Of a stretch of DNA of 64,000 bases, positions 53,683 to 62,825 are shown piece after piece. Where the stretch lies: assembly GCF_016907925.1 (NCBI RefSeq), contig NZ_JAFBCZ010000007.1, forward strand, positions 62,001 through 126,000. The letters run 5' to 3'. Origin of the DNA: Herpetosiphon giganteus. Its GTDB lineage: Bacteria; Chloroflexota; Chloroflexia; Chloroflexales; Herpetosiphonaceae. A program made the position numbers and the translations under genes. Numbering within the stretch: the first letter of the stretch is position 1; every line of letters starts with the position of its first letter. The notes under the pieces were generated by a model that did no database searches, had not been told where the DNA came from, and saw only the letters and a list, made by a program, of their open reading frames with translations.

Positions 53683-54981
53683 ATGCTCGATTTACGCAAC
53701 AAACGAATAACCGTGATGGGCTTGGGTGTTCATGGTGGCGGCTTAGGCGTTACCCGCTTTTTGCTGGAGCAAGGCGCACACGTAATTGTGACCGATCTGC
53801 GCAGTGCTGAAGTGTTGCAGCCTTCTTTAGCAGCTTTGGCAGGCTTGCCCGTTGAGTTTGTGCTTGGCGAACATCGCGACCAAGATTTTGAGCTGGTTGA
53901 TATGGTGATTCGCAACCCAGGTGTGCCGCGTGAATCGCGCTATTTGCAATTGGCTCGCGCCGCTGGCGTAGCAATTGAAATGGAGATGACGCTGTTTTTC
54001 CGGCTTTGCCCAGCGCCGATTATTGGCATTACTGGAACCAAGGGCAAAACCACCACCACCACGTTGACTGGGGCGATGTTGCGTGAGGTTTACCCCGATA
54101 CGGTGGTTGCTGGCAACTTGCGGGTTTCGGCATTGGAGCAATTGCCGCGCATCAGCGCCCAAACGCCGGTGGTGCTGGAGCTATCATCGTGGCAGTTGGA
54201 AGGCTTGGGCGAGGCTGGGTTAAGCCCAGAGTATGCTTGTGTCACCAATTTGTCACCTGACCATCTCGACCGCTATGGCTCGATGGCCGATTATGGATTA
54301 GCCAAGCAACAAATTTTTCTGTATCAAAACCCTGATGATGTGGTGGTGCTGCCCAAGCACGATTTGATTGTCAAGACCTGGGCGAACGAAGCACCTGGGC
54401 GGGTGATTTGGTTTGATGGCAACGAAGGCTGGCCGCTGGGCCAATTGCAAGGCCAACATAATGCTTTGAATATCGCTGCTGCTGCGGCCTTGGCCCAAGC
54501 CTATGGCATTCCCGATGCAGCGATTCGCAATGCCATCGAGCACTTTGCTGGGGTTGAACATCGCATGGAGTTGGTGCGCGAAATCAATGGCGTGCGTTTC
54601 GTCAACGATACGGCAGCAACTACGCCAACCGCTGCCGCCGCTGCGCTCAATTCGATGAGTAGCCCAGTGATTTTAATTGCTGGCGGTGCTGATAAAAAGC
54701 TAGCTTGGACTCCGTTGGTTGAGGCAATTCAACAATCGAGCCAATTAAAACAGCTCATTATCTTGGATGGCACTGGTTCGCCTGCGCTGACTGCGGCGCT
54801 TGGCACTGAGCAAGAGCGCTATCAATCGTTTGAGCAAGCAATTCGCGCCGCTTTTAGCTTGGCTGAAGCTGGCGATACAATTTTGCTCTCGCCTGGAGCG
54901 GCGAGCTTTGGTATGTTTCGCAACGAATTTCATCGGGGCGAAGAATTCCGACGGATTGTCGGCCTACTGGCGGAAGATTAA
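53683..54981 (+). CDS. murD: UDP-N-acetylmuramoylalanine-D-glutamate ligase
   Basis: A 432-residue Mur ligase adding D-Glu to UDP-MurNAc-L-Ala. Motifs: [36 protein letters not shown] (ATP), [40 protein letters not shown] and [22 protein letters not shown] lies upstream of the ATG. It is followed by a 152-nt gap with the rhomboid promoter. Confidence 0.97.
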   Translation: MLDLRNKRITVMGLGVHGGGLGVTRFLLEQGAHVIVTDLRSAEVLQPSLAALAGLPVEFVLGEHRDQDFELVDMVIRNPGVPRESRYLQLARAAGVAIEMEMTLFFRLCPAPIIGITGTKGKTTTTTLTGAMLREVYPDTVVAGNLRVSALEQLPRISAQTPVVLELSSWQLEGLGEAGLSPEYACVTNLSPDHLDRYGSMADYGLAKQQIFLYQNPDDVVVLPKHDLIVKTWANEAPGRVIWFDGNEGWPLGQLQGQHNALNIAAAAALAQAYGIPDAAIRNAIEHFAGVEHRMELVREINGVRFVNDTAATTPTAAAAALNSMSSPVILIAGGADKKLAWTPLVEAIQQSSQLKQLIILDGTGSPALTAALGTEQERYQSFEQAIRAAFSLAEAGDTILLSPGAASFGMFRNEFHRGEEFRRIVGLLAED

Positions 54982-55103
54982 AAATTATTTAGGAAGATTG
55001 GGCTATAGCCAAAATTGGTGAAACCAGCCACGATAGTGAAGGTTCTGCAATTATGGTTATTGCCAAAGGCCTAAGTTCTTGTTTCGTCGCTATTGAGCTT
55101 GAT

Positions 55104-55112
55104 TGCTACAAT
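55104..55112 (+). promoter_or_regulatory. Extended -10 inside the dcw cluster
   Basis: TGCTACAAT, 21 nt before the proposed rhomboid ATG at 55134. No -35 at 17 nt. It suggests a secondary transcription start for rhomboid-ftsW-murG, and argues against the upstream start at 55053. Confidence 0.4.
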
Positions 55113-55133
55113 TGGCTCAGAAATTGGCAAACT

Positions 55134-55997
55134 ATGCAAGATCCCTATTCAGGTTATGAGCCTGAGCGTGTTGAATATTCTCCCAGCCAGCCTGTGATGG
55201 TGCAACTCCCGAATGCGCCAGTACGGGCTACGTGGGTGTTTATGGCGATCAACGTCATCATGTTTGTGGTTTGTATCCTCAAGGGCATGAACGTGATGGG
55301 CAGCAGCGAAGGTGATGCGCTGGTACTGATCGAATTGGGAGCCAAATGGTCACCGTTGATGGATATTGGCGGCGAATGGTGGCGCTTGCTGACCGCAACC
55401 GTGCTCCATGGCGGGCTGGTACATATTGGCTTCAATATGTATGCCCTGTATGCGCTTGGCCCAACTGTTGAGCGCTTTTATGGCAGCCTGAGCTTTAGCG
55501 TAATTTACCTAATTGCCGGCATTGGCGGGGCTTGGGCTTCGTATGCATTTGGCGATCCGCGCAGCCCTTCGATTGGCGCTTCGGGCGCAATCTTCGGCCT
55601 GATTGGCTGTTTGATTGGCTTCTTCCTGACCGCCCGCAGTGTGCTGGGTGATTTTGCGCGCCAGAACTTGCGCCAAATGGTTGGCACGGCGGCAATTAAC
55701 CTGATTATTGGCTTATCGCTCTCATCGGTGATTGATAACTATGCCCACATTGGTGGCATGGTGATGGGTTTGGCGCTGGGCTTTGCATTGGCCCCACGTT
55801 TGGCCTATATTGCCGATTGGTTTAAGCCGCGCATTGAGGCCCGAGCGCCTGCGCCAATTCGTTGGCTGAGCGTGGTTGCGGCCTTAGTCTTTGTGGTTGG
55901 CGCAACCTGGTTTGTGCATACCCAGCGCATGGCTGATGCAAGCAGCAGAGCGTTGCTCGAAAATTTCTATCAAGCATGGATCCAAAGTGCCCGTTAG
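55134..55997 (+). CDS. Rhomboid family intramembrane serine protease
   Basis: A 287-residue protein with a short cytoplasmic N-tail (MQDPYSGYEPERVEYS) and seven hydrophobic segments. Motifs: GGEWWRLLTATVLHGGLVHI, HIGFNMYALYALG, SIGASGAIFGLIG (catalytic Ser) and NYAHIGGMVMG (catalytic His). The Ser-His dyad is intact. It is inserted between murD and ftsW, an unusual position; a role in processing an envelope protein is inferred only from place. No RBS before 55134; leaderless or weak initiation is possible. Confidence 0.9.
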   Translation: MQDPYSGYEPERVEYSPSQPVMVQLPNAPVRATWVFMAINVIMFVVCILKGMNVMGSSEGDALVLIELGAKWSPLMDIGGEWWRLLTATVLHGGLVHIGFNMYALYALGPTVERFYGSLSFSVIYLIAGIGGAWASYAFGDPRSPSIGASGAIFGLIGCLIGFFLTARSVLGDFARQNLRQMVGTAAINLIIGLSLSSVIDNYAHIGGMVMGLALGFALAPRLAYIADWFKPRIEARAPAPIRWLSVVAALVFVVGATWFVHTQRMADASSRALLENFYQAWIQSAR

Positions 55998-56013
55998 ACG
56001 GTTGGAGGTCGGC

Positions 56014-57456
56014 ATGAACGATCGAGTTCCGCGAAAACCTGATGGAATGTTGCTAGCCCTCGTGGTTGGCCTAGTTGCGTTTGGGCTAGTGATGGTCTAT
56101 AGCTCATCGTTCTATGTGGCCTATGCCGAGTACGATTCTTCGGTCTATTGGGTGTTGCGCCAAACCATGTGGGCGATTGCTGGCGTTGTGGCAATGTTTA
56201 TCACAATGCAGTTCGATTATCGCAAGTTACGGCGGTTTTCCTTGCCCTTGATGGCGCTGACGCTCTTTTTGCTGTTGCTGGTATTGCTGTTGCCCGAACA
56301 TATTACCAAGGTCAATGGAGCCAGCCGCTGGATTAACATTGGGCCAATCGGGATGCAGCCAAGCGAGGTTGCTAAGTTTGCGGCAATTATTTATTTTGCC
56401 GACTGGCTTTCGCGGCGTGGCTCAAAAATTCGCCAATTTGTCACTGGGCTGTTGCCATTTGGGATTATGCTTGGGCTGTTGGCGGGCTTGGTGCTCTTGC
56501 AACCAAATATGAGTACCACGATTGTGATTGTGGTGATCAGTGCCGCGATTTTGTTTACCTCTGGCGCAAGCTTGACCCACTTGGGAATTGCCGCCAGCAT
56601 CACCACGCTGGTTGGTTGGACAGCAATTCAATCGGCGGGTTATCGTGCGTTGCGGGTGTTGGTTTGGCAAGATCCATTTAGCTACCCACGCGACGGTGGC
56701 TACCAACCAATTCATGCTTTGTATGCGCTTGGCTCTGGCGGCTGGACTGGGGTTGGCTTGGGCCAAAGCCGCCAGAAATTTTTCTGGTTGCCCTTCGCCC
56801 ATACCGATGCAATTTATGCGGTGATTGGTGAAGAATTGGGCATGATTGGCGCAGGCTTGGTGCTGGCAGCCTTTATTATGCTGGCTATCCGTGGCTTCCG
56901 GATTGCTTCGCGCTCGCTCGACCCATTTGGCGCACTGATTGCAGTTGGCGTGACGACATGGCTCGTCGTGCAAGCGCTGATTAATATTGCGGTGGTAACC
57001 ACCGTGATTCCGTTTACCGGGATTACATTGCCATTTATTTCCTATGGTGGCTCATCGTTGATGATGACCATGATTGCGGCGGGCTTGCTGCTGAGTGTTA
57101 CCCGTTATGCGCCGTTGAAACGGGCTGAGGAACAAACCAATGAACGCTCCATCCCCACAATTGGCCAACTCCGACCACGAGTGGTCGCCGCTGCTGATGC
57201 TGTGCGGCGGTGGCACGGGCGGCCACGTGTACCCGGCTTTGGCCGTAGCCAGCGCTCTGAAGAAGCTCAGCGAGCAAGCAGCTTCGCCATCGGCAACTCC
57301 CTCGGCGGCACATGGCGCAAACCAGCAGACGAATCCAAGCGGCTCATCGCGTGGCGCAAGCCCAAACAGCGCAAAACCTTGGTCAGCCAGCCAATCAACG
57401 GCAGCACCGCCCGCGAACGGATCGAGCAGCGGCGGCGCAATCAACGCCAACGTTAA
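56014..57456 (+). CDS. ftsW: SEDS glycosyltransferase FtsW with long basic C-terminal tail overlapping murG
   Basis: A 480-residue protein with ten transmembrane helices. Motifs: VMVYSSSFYVAYAEY, NGASRWINIGPIGMQPSEVA, YQPIHALYALGSGGWTGVGL, LPFAHTDAIYAVIGEELG and FTGITLPFISYGGSSL. The membrane part ends near residue 365 (RYAPLKRAEEQ). The remaining 112 residues are strongly basic (RRWHGRPRVPGFGRSQRSE, IEQRRRNQRQR). From 57140 they overlap murG in another frame. Start ATG 56014 with GGAGG; frames further upstream lie within rhomboid. It polymerises septal glycan with FtsI. Confidence 0.93.
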   Translation: MNDRVPRKPDGMLLALVVGLVAFGLVMVYSSSFYVAYAEYDSSVYWVLRQTMWAIAGVVAMFITMQFDYRKLRRFSLPLMALTLFLLLLVLLLPEHITKVNGASRWINIGPIGMQPSEVAKFAAIIYFADWLSRRGSKIRQFVTGLLPFGIMLGLLAGLVLLQPNMSTTIVIVVISAAILFTSGASLTHLGIAASITTLVGWTAIQSAGYRALRVLVWQDPFSYPRDGGYQPIHALYALGSGGWTGVGLGQSRQKFFWLPFAHTDAIYAVIGEELGMIGAGLVLAAFIMLAIRGFRIASRSLDPFGALIAVGVTTWLVVQALINIAVVTTVIPFTGITLPFISYGGSSLMMTMIAAGLLLSVTRYAPLKRAEEQTNERSIPTIGQLRPRVVAAADAVRRWHGRPRVPGFGRSQRSEEAQRASSFAIGNSLGGTWRKPADESKRLIAWRKPKQRKTLVSQPINGSTARERIEQRRRNQRQR

Positions 57457-58498
57457 ACCGCAACTGCGCTATATTGGCTCGGTTGATGGCATGGAAGGCG
57501 ATTTGGTCAAGCGCGAGAGCGCAATTCCGTTTGTTGGCTTGCCTGCTGCTGCCATGCGTGGGCGCAACCCAATTCAGATGCTGAAAAATGCTGGCGTGTT
57601 GATCAAAGGTGTGCTTGCTGCCCGTAGCTTATTGCGGCGCGAACGCCCAGCAGCAATTTTGGGCACTGGTGGCTATGTTTGTGTGCCGCTGTTTGTGGCG
57701 GCGGCGCTCGAACGAGTACCAACCTTGCTCTATTTGCCCGATATTGTCCCTGGTTGGGCGGGGCGAGTTTTGGCCCGTTTAGCCACCCGTATTGCCGTAA
57801 CCTTTGATGATTCTAAGCGCTATTTGCCAGCGCACAAGGTGGTCGAAACTGGCTATCCGGTGCGTGGCGAGGTGTTTAATCAAGATAAAGCCGCCTGTCG
57901 GGCGTTGTTTGGGCTGAATGATCAATTGCCAGTGCTGTTGGTGTATGGTGGCAGCCGAGGCGCACGCTCGATCAATCAGGCTGTTGCCGCGCTCTTAAGC
58001 GATCTGTTAGAATTAGCGCAGGTCGTGCATGTTTGCGGACGGAATGGCGATGAACCATGGTTGCGTGAGGCGCAGGCCAAGCTCAGCCCTGAACAGGCCA
58101 GCCGTTATCATCTTTACCCCTATCTGCATGCCGATGCTGAACGCTCGATGAGCGCGGCATTTGGCGCAGCAGATTTTGCGTTAAGTCGGGCTGGTGCTTC
58201 GACGATGGCCGAACTCCCCGCCGCAGGCATTGGTTCGATTTTGGTGCCTTTGACGATGGTGAAGCAAGAATACAACGCTGCTGCCCTGGCCGACCGTGGC
58301 GCAGCAATTAGCATTCCCGATGAGGCAATGCTAGGCTCTGGAGAGCCAACCCAAGGCCGTTTGTGGCGCGAACTCTCAGCAGTGCTGAGTAGCCCTGAGC
58401 GTTTACAAACGATGGCGCAACGCAGTGCCAGCCTTGCCCAACCAGACGCAGGGGCGCGGCTTGCCAGCGAATGGCTGGCGCTTGCCCGAGGAGGCTAA
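57140..58498 (+). CDS. murG: Lipid II synthase MurG with a low-complexity insertion
   Basis: A 452-residue glycosyltransferase; the family is usually about 360. LMLCGGGTGGHVYPALAVAS (about 19-38) is the first nucleotide/lipid-binding loop. The next conserved segment, LRYIGSVDGMEGDLVKRE, comes only after an insertion of about 64 residues rich in Ser, Ala, Pro, Asn and Gly (about 41-104). Then follow FVGLPAAAMRGRNP, ILGTGGYVCVPLFVAA, YGGSRGARSINQ, FALSRAGASTMAELPAAG and TMVKQEYNAAALADRGAA. The first 317 nt are shared with ftsW in a different frame, and the insertion ends at the ftsW stop. Confidence 0.95.
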   Translation: MNAPSPQLANSDHEWSPLLMLCGGGTGGHVYPALAVASALKKLSEQAASPSATPSAAHGANQQTNPSGSSRGASPNSAKPWSASQSTAAPPANGSSSGGAINANVKPQLRYIGSVDGMEGDLVKRESAIPFVGLPAAAMRGRNPIQMLKNAGVLIKGVLAARSLLRRERPAAILGTGGYVCVPLFVAAALERVPTLLYLPDIVPGWAGRVLARLATRIAVTFDDSKRYLPAHKVVETGYPVRGEVFNQDKAACRALFGLNDQLPVLLVYGGSRGARSINQAVAALLSDLLELAQVVHVCGRNGDEPWLREAQAKLSPEQASRYHLYPYLHADAERSMSAAFGAADFALSRAGASTMAELPAAGIGSILVPLTMVKQEYNAAALADRGAAISIPDEAMLGSGEPTQGRLWRELSAVLSSPERLQTMAQRSASLAQPDAGARLASEWLALARGG

Positions 58499-58503
58499 AG
58501 CGT

Positions 58504-59136
58504 ATGTCGTTTCGAGTGATCCTCTTGCAACAATCGATCCAGTTTAGCTTTTTGCAGCTTTTGATGCTTGTGATTTTTCCAATCGCAGGCTTCTTTGGCT
58601 GGCGACGCGGCTGGAAGGAAGAGGCGATTACCACGGTCGGGCTCATTTTCTCATTGGTGTTGTTTGCCAACCCAACGGTTGCTGAAAACATGGCTGGGCT
58701 GCTGAATCGGATTATCAATGCCTTTGCGGTGTTTATTAATGCCCTGTTTGGTAGCGAAAGCGGCGAACGTTCCCCCTTTATCGATAGCGATAATTTTGAG
58801 AATTTTCGGGCAATTTCGTTTATCATCGGGGTGCTTCTTTCGTATGTGATTGGCTCGGCGATTGGCAGTCGCGATGAGGTCAGTCGCGGTGGGCGGGTGA
58901 TTGGGGTTGGCGTGGGCGTGTTGAATTCGTATCTTGTGCTTTCACGCTTGCTCGATTTTTGGATTGCCTACGACAAAGAGGGCGCTAATTTGCCCTTTGA
59001 TGAGGGCGTTGGCATCACCGTCTCGTCAATTTCGCAGCAAAATGCCTTGAAGGACAATTTGCCAACGATCTTTGCCTTGCTCTTTTTGGTCGTGTTGATT
59101 GTCACATTCTTCCGACTACCCCGAATGCGGGAGTAG
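58504..59136 (+). CDS. CvpA-like membrane protein
   Basis: A 210-residue protein with four transmembrane segments. Features resembling CvpA: VIFPIAGFFGWRRGWKEEAI near the start, then SFIIGVLLSYVIGSAIGS and GRVIGVGVGVLNSYLVLSRLL. Start ATG 58504 after GAGGAGG; an earlier frame lies inside murG. Position between murG and murC is atypical. Role unclear; CvpA proteins have been linked to envelope stress and colicin V production. Confidence 0.7.
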   Translation: MSFRVILLQQSIQFSFLQLLMLVIFPIAGFFGWRRGWKEEAITTVGLIFSLVLFANPTVAENMAGLLNRIINAFAVFINALFGSESGERSPFIDSDNFENFRAISFIIGVLLSYVIGSAIGSRDEVSRGGRVIGVGVGVLNSYLVLSRLLDFWIAYDKEGANLPFDEGVGITVSSISQQNALKDNLPTIFALLFLVVLIVTFFRLPRMRE

Positions 59137-59140
59137 CAAG

Positions 59141-59220
59141 GAGAGCATAGAGCAAAGAACATAGAACATAGCAATGTATATTCATCGATTATGCTCTATG
59201 CTCTATGCTCTATGTTCTGA
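59141..59220. repeat. Inverted heptad repeats between cvpA-like gene and murC
   Basis: GAGCATAGAGCAAAGAACATAGAACATAG (split here as 59144-59170 region) is followed by CTATGCTCTATGCTCTATG (about 59191-59213) in reverse complement, so the two arms could form a long imperfect hairpin. The murC frame runs through the second arm, giving a spurious N-terminal extension. Confidence 0.7.
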
Positions 59221-59297
59221 AAAATGCTTGGGGACGCTGGGAATCGTCGATCTCAGCGTTTCTGCTGTTTTTATCTGGCTTTTTTAAGGAGTCGCTG

Positions 59298-60629
59298 GTG
59301 CATACGCACATTGTTGGAATTGGTGGTTCAGGGATGAGTTCGATTGCAACGATCCTAGTGGAGCGTGGCGATCAGGTTTCAGGCTGCGATCGGGCTGCCA
59401 ATGCCGCAACCAAGCGGCTTGCCGACCACGGCGTGCAGATTGAAATTGGCCATGATCCAATCCATATCGACGGCATCGATCGCCTGTTGGTTACTTCGGC
59501 CTTGCCACTCGACCACGTTGAGTTGGTGGCCGCCCACCAAGCAGCGATTCCGGTGCTAACGCGCCACGATCTTTGGCGCGCATGGAGTGCCGAGCGCCCG
59601 ACGCTGGCGATTACTGGAACGCATGGCAAAACCACCACTACTGCAATGTTGGCAGTTATTTTCAAGCATGCTGGTTATACCCCGGGCTTTTTGATTGGAG
59701 CCGAAGTGCCTGCCTTGGGAGCGAGCGCCGCGTGGGGCCAAGGGCCGTTGGTGCTTGAAGCCGATGAATATGCGCGCACCTTTTTGGCGCTTGACCCAAC
59801 GATTGGCATTATCACCAACCTCGATTGGGATCATGTTGATATTTATCCCAGCCAAGCTGAGTACGATGCGGCCTTTCTTGAGTTTGCTAGCAAGCCCAGC
59901 CTGCAAGCCTTGGTGCTTTGCGGCGATGATGCTGGCACGCAACGAGTGTTGGCCGATGTTGCGGCGATTCGCTGCGGCTTGGCTGAACATAACGCTTGGC
60001 GCGCAACGGCGATTCAGGCTACGCCCGATGGCATGCTATTTGAATTGATTAGCCCTGTGGCCGAGCCAATTGCTGTTCAACTAGCTGTTGCTGGCTTGCA
60101 CAATGTGCAAAATGCCCTGTTGGCCTTGGCTGCGGCCCACGCTTATGGTGTTGATTTGGCAGTAGCAGCAGCAGCAATTACCCATTATCAAGGGGCAGCG
60201 CGGCGCTTCGAGCCAAAAGGCAAGGTTGGCAATGTGCGGGTGTTTGATGATTACGCGCATCATCCTGCCGAAATTCGGGCCACGCTTGCCGCAGCCCGCG
60301 CACGCTTCCCTGAGCAACGGATTGTGGCCTATTTTCAGCCGCATACCTTCAGTCGTTTGGAAGCGTTTTTGGCTGAATTTCAGACAGCTTTTGAACAAGC
60401 AGATGTGGTGCGCATTGGCGCAGTGTATGGCGCACGCGAAACCAGCAAGGGCGACCCAACGGCGCAAATTGTGGCTGGGATGCAACATCCAAATGCTTTG
60501 GCGGTTGGCGATTTGAACCAAGCTTTTGAACAATTGTTACACGATGTGCAGGCTGGCGATGTGGTATTGACCTTGGGAGCTGGCGATGGAGTTTCGGTTG
60601 GCGAGCGGTTGGTGGCGGCGCTGAGGTGA
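59298..60629 (+). CDS. murC: UDP-N-acetylmuramate-L-alanine ligase
   Basis: A 443-residue Mur ligase adding L-Ala. Motifs: HIVGIGGSGMSSIATIL, ITGTHGKTTTTAMLAVI (ATP), LEADEYARTFLAL, ITNLDWDHVDIYPSQ, RRFEPKGKVGNVRVFDDYAH and YFQPHTFSRLEAFL. Starts at GTG 59298, with AAGGAG 6 nt upstream. The 31 extra codons upstream come from repeat DNA. The next gene starts 4 nt after the stop. Confidence 0.97.
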   Translation: MHTHIVGIGGSGMSSIATILVERGDQVSGCDRAANAATKRLADHGVQIEIGHDPIHIDGIDRLLVTSALPLDHVELVAAHQAAIPVLTRHDLWRAWSAERPTLAITGTHGKTTTTAMLAVIFKHAGYTPGFLIGAEVPALGASAAWGQGPLVLEADEYARTFLALDPTIGIITNLDWDHVDIYPSQAEYDAAFLEFASKPSLQALVLCGDDAGTQRVLADVAAIRCGLAEHNAWRATAIQATPDGMLFELISPVAEPIAVQLAVAGLHNVQNALLALAAAHAYGVDLAVAAAAITHYQGAARRFEPKGKVGNVRVFDDYAHHPAEIRATLAAARARFPEQRIVAYFQPHTFSRLEAFLAEFQTAFEQADVVRIGAVYGARETSKGDPTAQIVAGMQHPNALAVGDLNQAFEQLLHDVQAGDVVLTLGAGDGVSVGERLVAALR

Positions 60630-60633
60630 TTCG

Positions 60634-61914
60634 ATGATTGCTGATGCTGCGTATCGCCAATTTCATCGTGATGCAGCAGATCGGTTGCGTCAACTTTACG
60701 CCGAGCAAATTGGTCGGCCTGAAGGCTTGGATGGAATTATGGCATGGCATTTAGCATTGGCCTGTGAATGGCCCGACGCAATCAACGCCGCCCTTGATCA
60801 GGCAGAAAGCGTGATTGCGCAACATAATATTGCCGATGCGCGGGTTTGGTGCGAGCGGGCCTTGGATTATCTGAGCCGCTTGGCTGAGGAGCAACGCGCC
60901 AATTTTGCCCTGCGCGCCTACAGTTTGGCATGGACGGTGCTCGATTGGGCGGGCAATCACGACGATGCTTTGTATTATGCGCAGCAGCTATTAACCTTGG
61001 CCCGCGCCGCCCAATCGGTGCAGATTGAAGGTGGTTCGTTGGTAGCGTTGGGTCGCTCGCAACGAGCTATGCGCGATTTTGCCAACGCCGAGCAAACGCT
61101 CAAGCGCGCGCTCGATTTGGCCCGCACGACCAACAATCTGCCACTTGAAGCAGAAGCCTTGTTGCACCTTGGCAAAACTGAGCAACTGCAAGGCCGCCAT
61201 ACCGAGGCAATTCACCTGTATAACGCCGCCCAAGCACGCGGAGCGGTGATTGACGATCGGCTAACAATCGCTAAAATTATCACAAGTATCGGCGATGTTT
61301 ATCGCTTGATTGGCTCGGGCCAACAGGCCGCCGATTATTACACCCGCGCCTTGGAAATCGAGGAGCATTTGCCTGGCACGTTGGGCGTGGCGATTGTGCA
61401 CGAAAAATTAGCACTTTCGTATCTCGAATTAAACGATTTGGATCAAGCGCTGCGTTGCCAAGCAGAAAGTCTGATGTTGCGCGAAAAATTGCATGATGCG
61501 GTGGGTACGGCCCGCGCCTACACCGTGATGGGCGTGATTCACCATGCGCGTGGCGATTATCAGACCGCAGTTGACTCGTTTTTGAAGGCCTTGCAATACG
61601 AAGATCGGCGTTCGCAGGGCGTTGGCCAAATTATGTTGCACAATCGTTTGGGCGATGCCTATCGCGCGCAAGCAGATTATGGCTCGGCGAGCACCAGCTA
61701 CAATGTTGCGCTGACCAATGCTCAGCAATTGGGCGATACGGTTGGGATTGCCTTGGCCAGCGAGCGTTTGGGCGATTTGGCCTACGAATGGAATGATCGC
61801 CATGACGCGGGCAAACATTGGCATACAGCATTTTTGTTGCGCCAAGGGCTTGGCCACTACGATGAACAAAAGCGCTTGCGCGAACGCTTGCGCAGTTTAG
61901 GAATGCAGGTTTAA
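60634..61914 (+). CDS. Tetratricopeptide repeat protein inserted in the dcw cluster
   Basis: A 426-residue, wholly helical protein with about eight or nine TPR-like units spaced roughly 40 residues (for example GRSQRAMRDFANAEQTLKRA, SIGDVYRLIGSGQQAADYY, AYTVMGVIHHARGDYQTAV, NRLGDAYRAQADYGSASTSY). No signal peptide or membrane segment, so it is a cytoplasmic scaffold. It lies 4 nt after murC and 2 nt before murB, so it is tightly co-translated with them. A role in assembling Mur enzymes is an inference from this placement. Confidence 0.85.
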   Translation: MIADAAYRQFHRDAADRLRQLYAEQIGRPEGLDGIMAWHLALACEWPDAINAALDQAESVIAQHNIADARVWCERALDYLSRLAEEQRANFALRAYSLAWTVLDWAGNHDDALYYAQQLLTLARAAQSVQIEGGSLVALGRSQRAMRDFANAEQTLKRALDLARTTNNLPLEAEALLHLGKTEQLQGRHTEAIHLYNAAQARGAVIDDRLTIAKIITSIGDVYRLIGSGQQAADYYTRALEIEEHLPGTLGVAIVHEKLALSYLELNDLDQALRCQAESLMLREKLHDAVGTARAYTVMGVIHHARGDYQTAVDSFLKALQYEDRRSQGVGQIMLHNRLGDAYRAQADYGSASTSYNVALTNAQQLGDTVGIALASERLGDLAYEWNDRHDAGKHWHTAFLLRQGLGHYDEQKRLRERLRSLGMQV

Positions 61915-61916
61915 GC

Positions 61917-62825
61917 ATGATCGACCTTCGCGAAAACGAGCCACTTGCGCCATATACCGCTTGGCGGATTGGTGGCCCAGCGCGGTATTTTGTTAATGTC
62001 AGCAGCCCTGAGCAACAAATTGAGGCTGTGCAATGGGCCGAACTTCAGCAAGTGCCAATTTTTATGCTTGGCGGCGGCTCGAATTTGCTGATGAGCGATG
62101 CAGGCTGGAATGGCTTGGTGATTCGCAATCGGGCGACGGGCTTTGAAGTGCAGGAGCATGGCGAGCAGCTGACGATTCATGTGCAAGCTGGCGCGCCAAC
62201 TGCTGGTACGGTGCGGCGTTTGGCGGCGCAGGGCATTGCTGGGCTTGAATGGGCCGAAGGTTTGCCTGGCACAATCGGCGGGGCAATCTATGGCAATGCT
62301 GGCTGCTACGGCGGCGAAACGGCCAAACACCTGCAATCGGCGCGGCTCTTAATGCCCGATAATCAAATTGTCGAGTGGTCGGCGGCTGATTTTCAGTTCG
62401 ATTATCGCACCAGCCAACTCAAACGACTGGCAGCGAATCGGCCAACCATGCGCATTCCATATGTGCTCGATGCGGTATTAACTGCCTGGCGCGATGATCC
62501 GGTGCGGATTGCTGGCACAATGGCCGAGATTGCCGAAGGCCGCAAGCAACGCACGCCTGCTGGTTCCTCGTGTGGCTCGGTGTTTAAAAACCCAGCCAAT
62601 ACCACCGCAGGCCGCTTGATCGATGCTGCTGGCTTGAAAGGTTTTCGCATGGGCGCGGCCCAAATTGCCGAAAAACATGCCAATTATATTTTGAATCTTG
62701 GCGGCGCAACCGCAAGCGATATTTTGCGAGTGGCCGAATATGCTCAAACTGAAGTCTTAAAACAATTTGGCATCGAACTTGAATTAGAAGTTCGCGTGAT
62801 CTCCAGTGAGGATCAATCGTTATGA
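61917..62825 (+). CDS. murB: UDP-N-acetylenolpyruvoylglucosamine reductase
   Basis: A 302-residue FAD enzyme reducing the enolpyruvyl group to lactate. Motifs: [68 protein letters not shown] (catalytic Ser region) and [17 protein letters not shown]. The stop overlaps the ddl ATG (ATGA). Confidence 0.97.
   Translation: MIDLRENEPLAPYTAWRIGGPARYFVNVSSPEQQIEAVQWAELQQVPIFMLGGGSNLLMSDAGWNGLVIRNRATGFEVQEHGEQLTIHVQAGAPTAGTVRRLAAQGIAGLEWAEGLPGTIGGAIYGNAGCYGGETAKHLQSARLLMPDNQIVEWSAADFQFDYRTSQLKRLAANRPTMRIPYVLDAVLTAWRDDPVRIAGTMAEIAEGRKQRTPAGSSCGSVFKNPANTTAGRLIDAAGLKGFRMGAAQIAEKHANYILNLGGATASDILRVAEYAQTEVLKQFGIELELEVRVISSEDQSL

Noticed and set aside
55053..55133. Upstream start for the rhomboid protein
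   Set aside because: The extra 27 residues are not rhomboid-like and lie across a putative extended -10 at 55104-55112.
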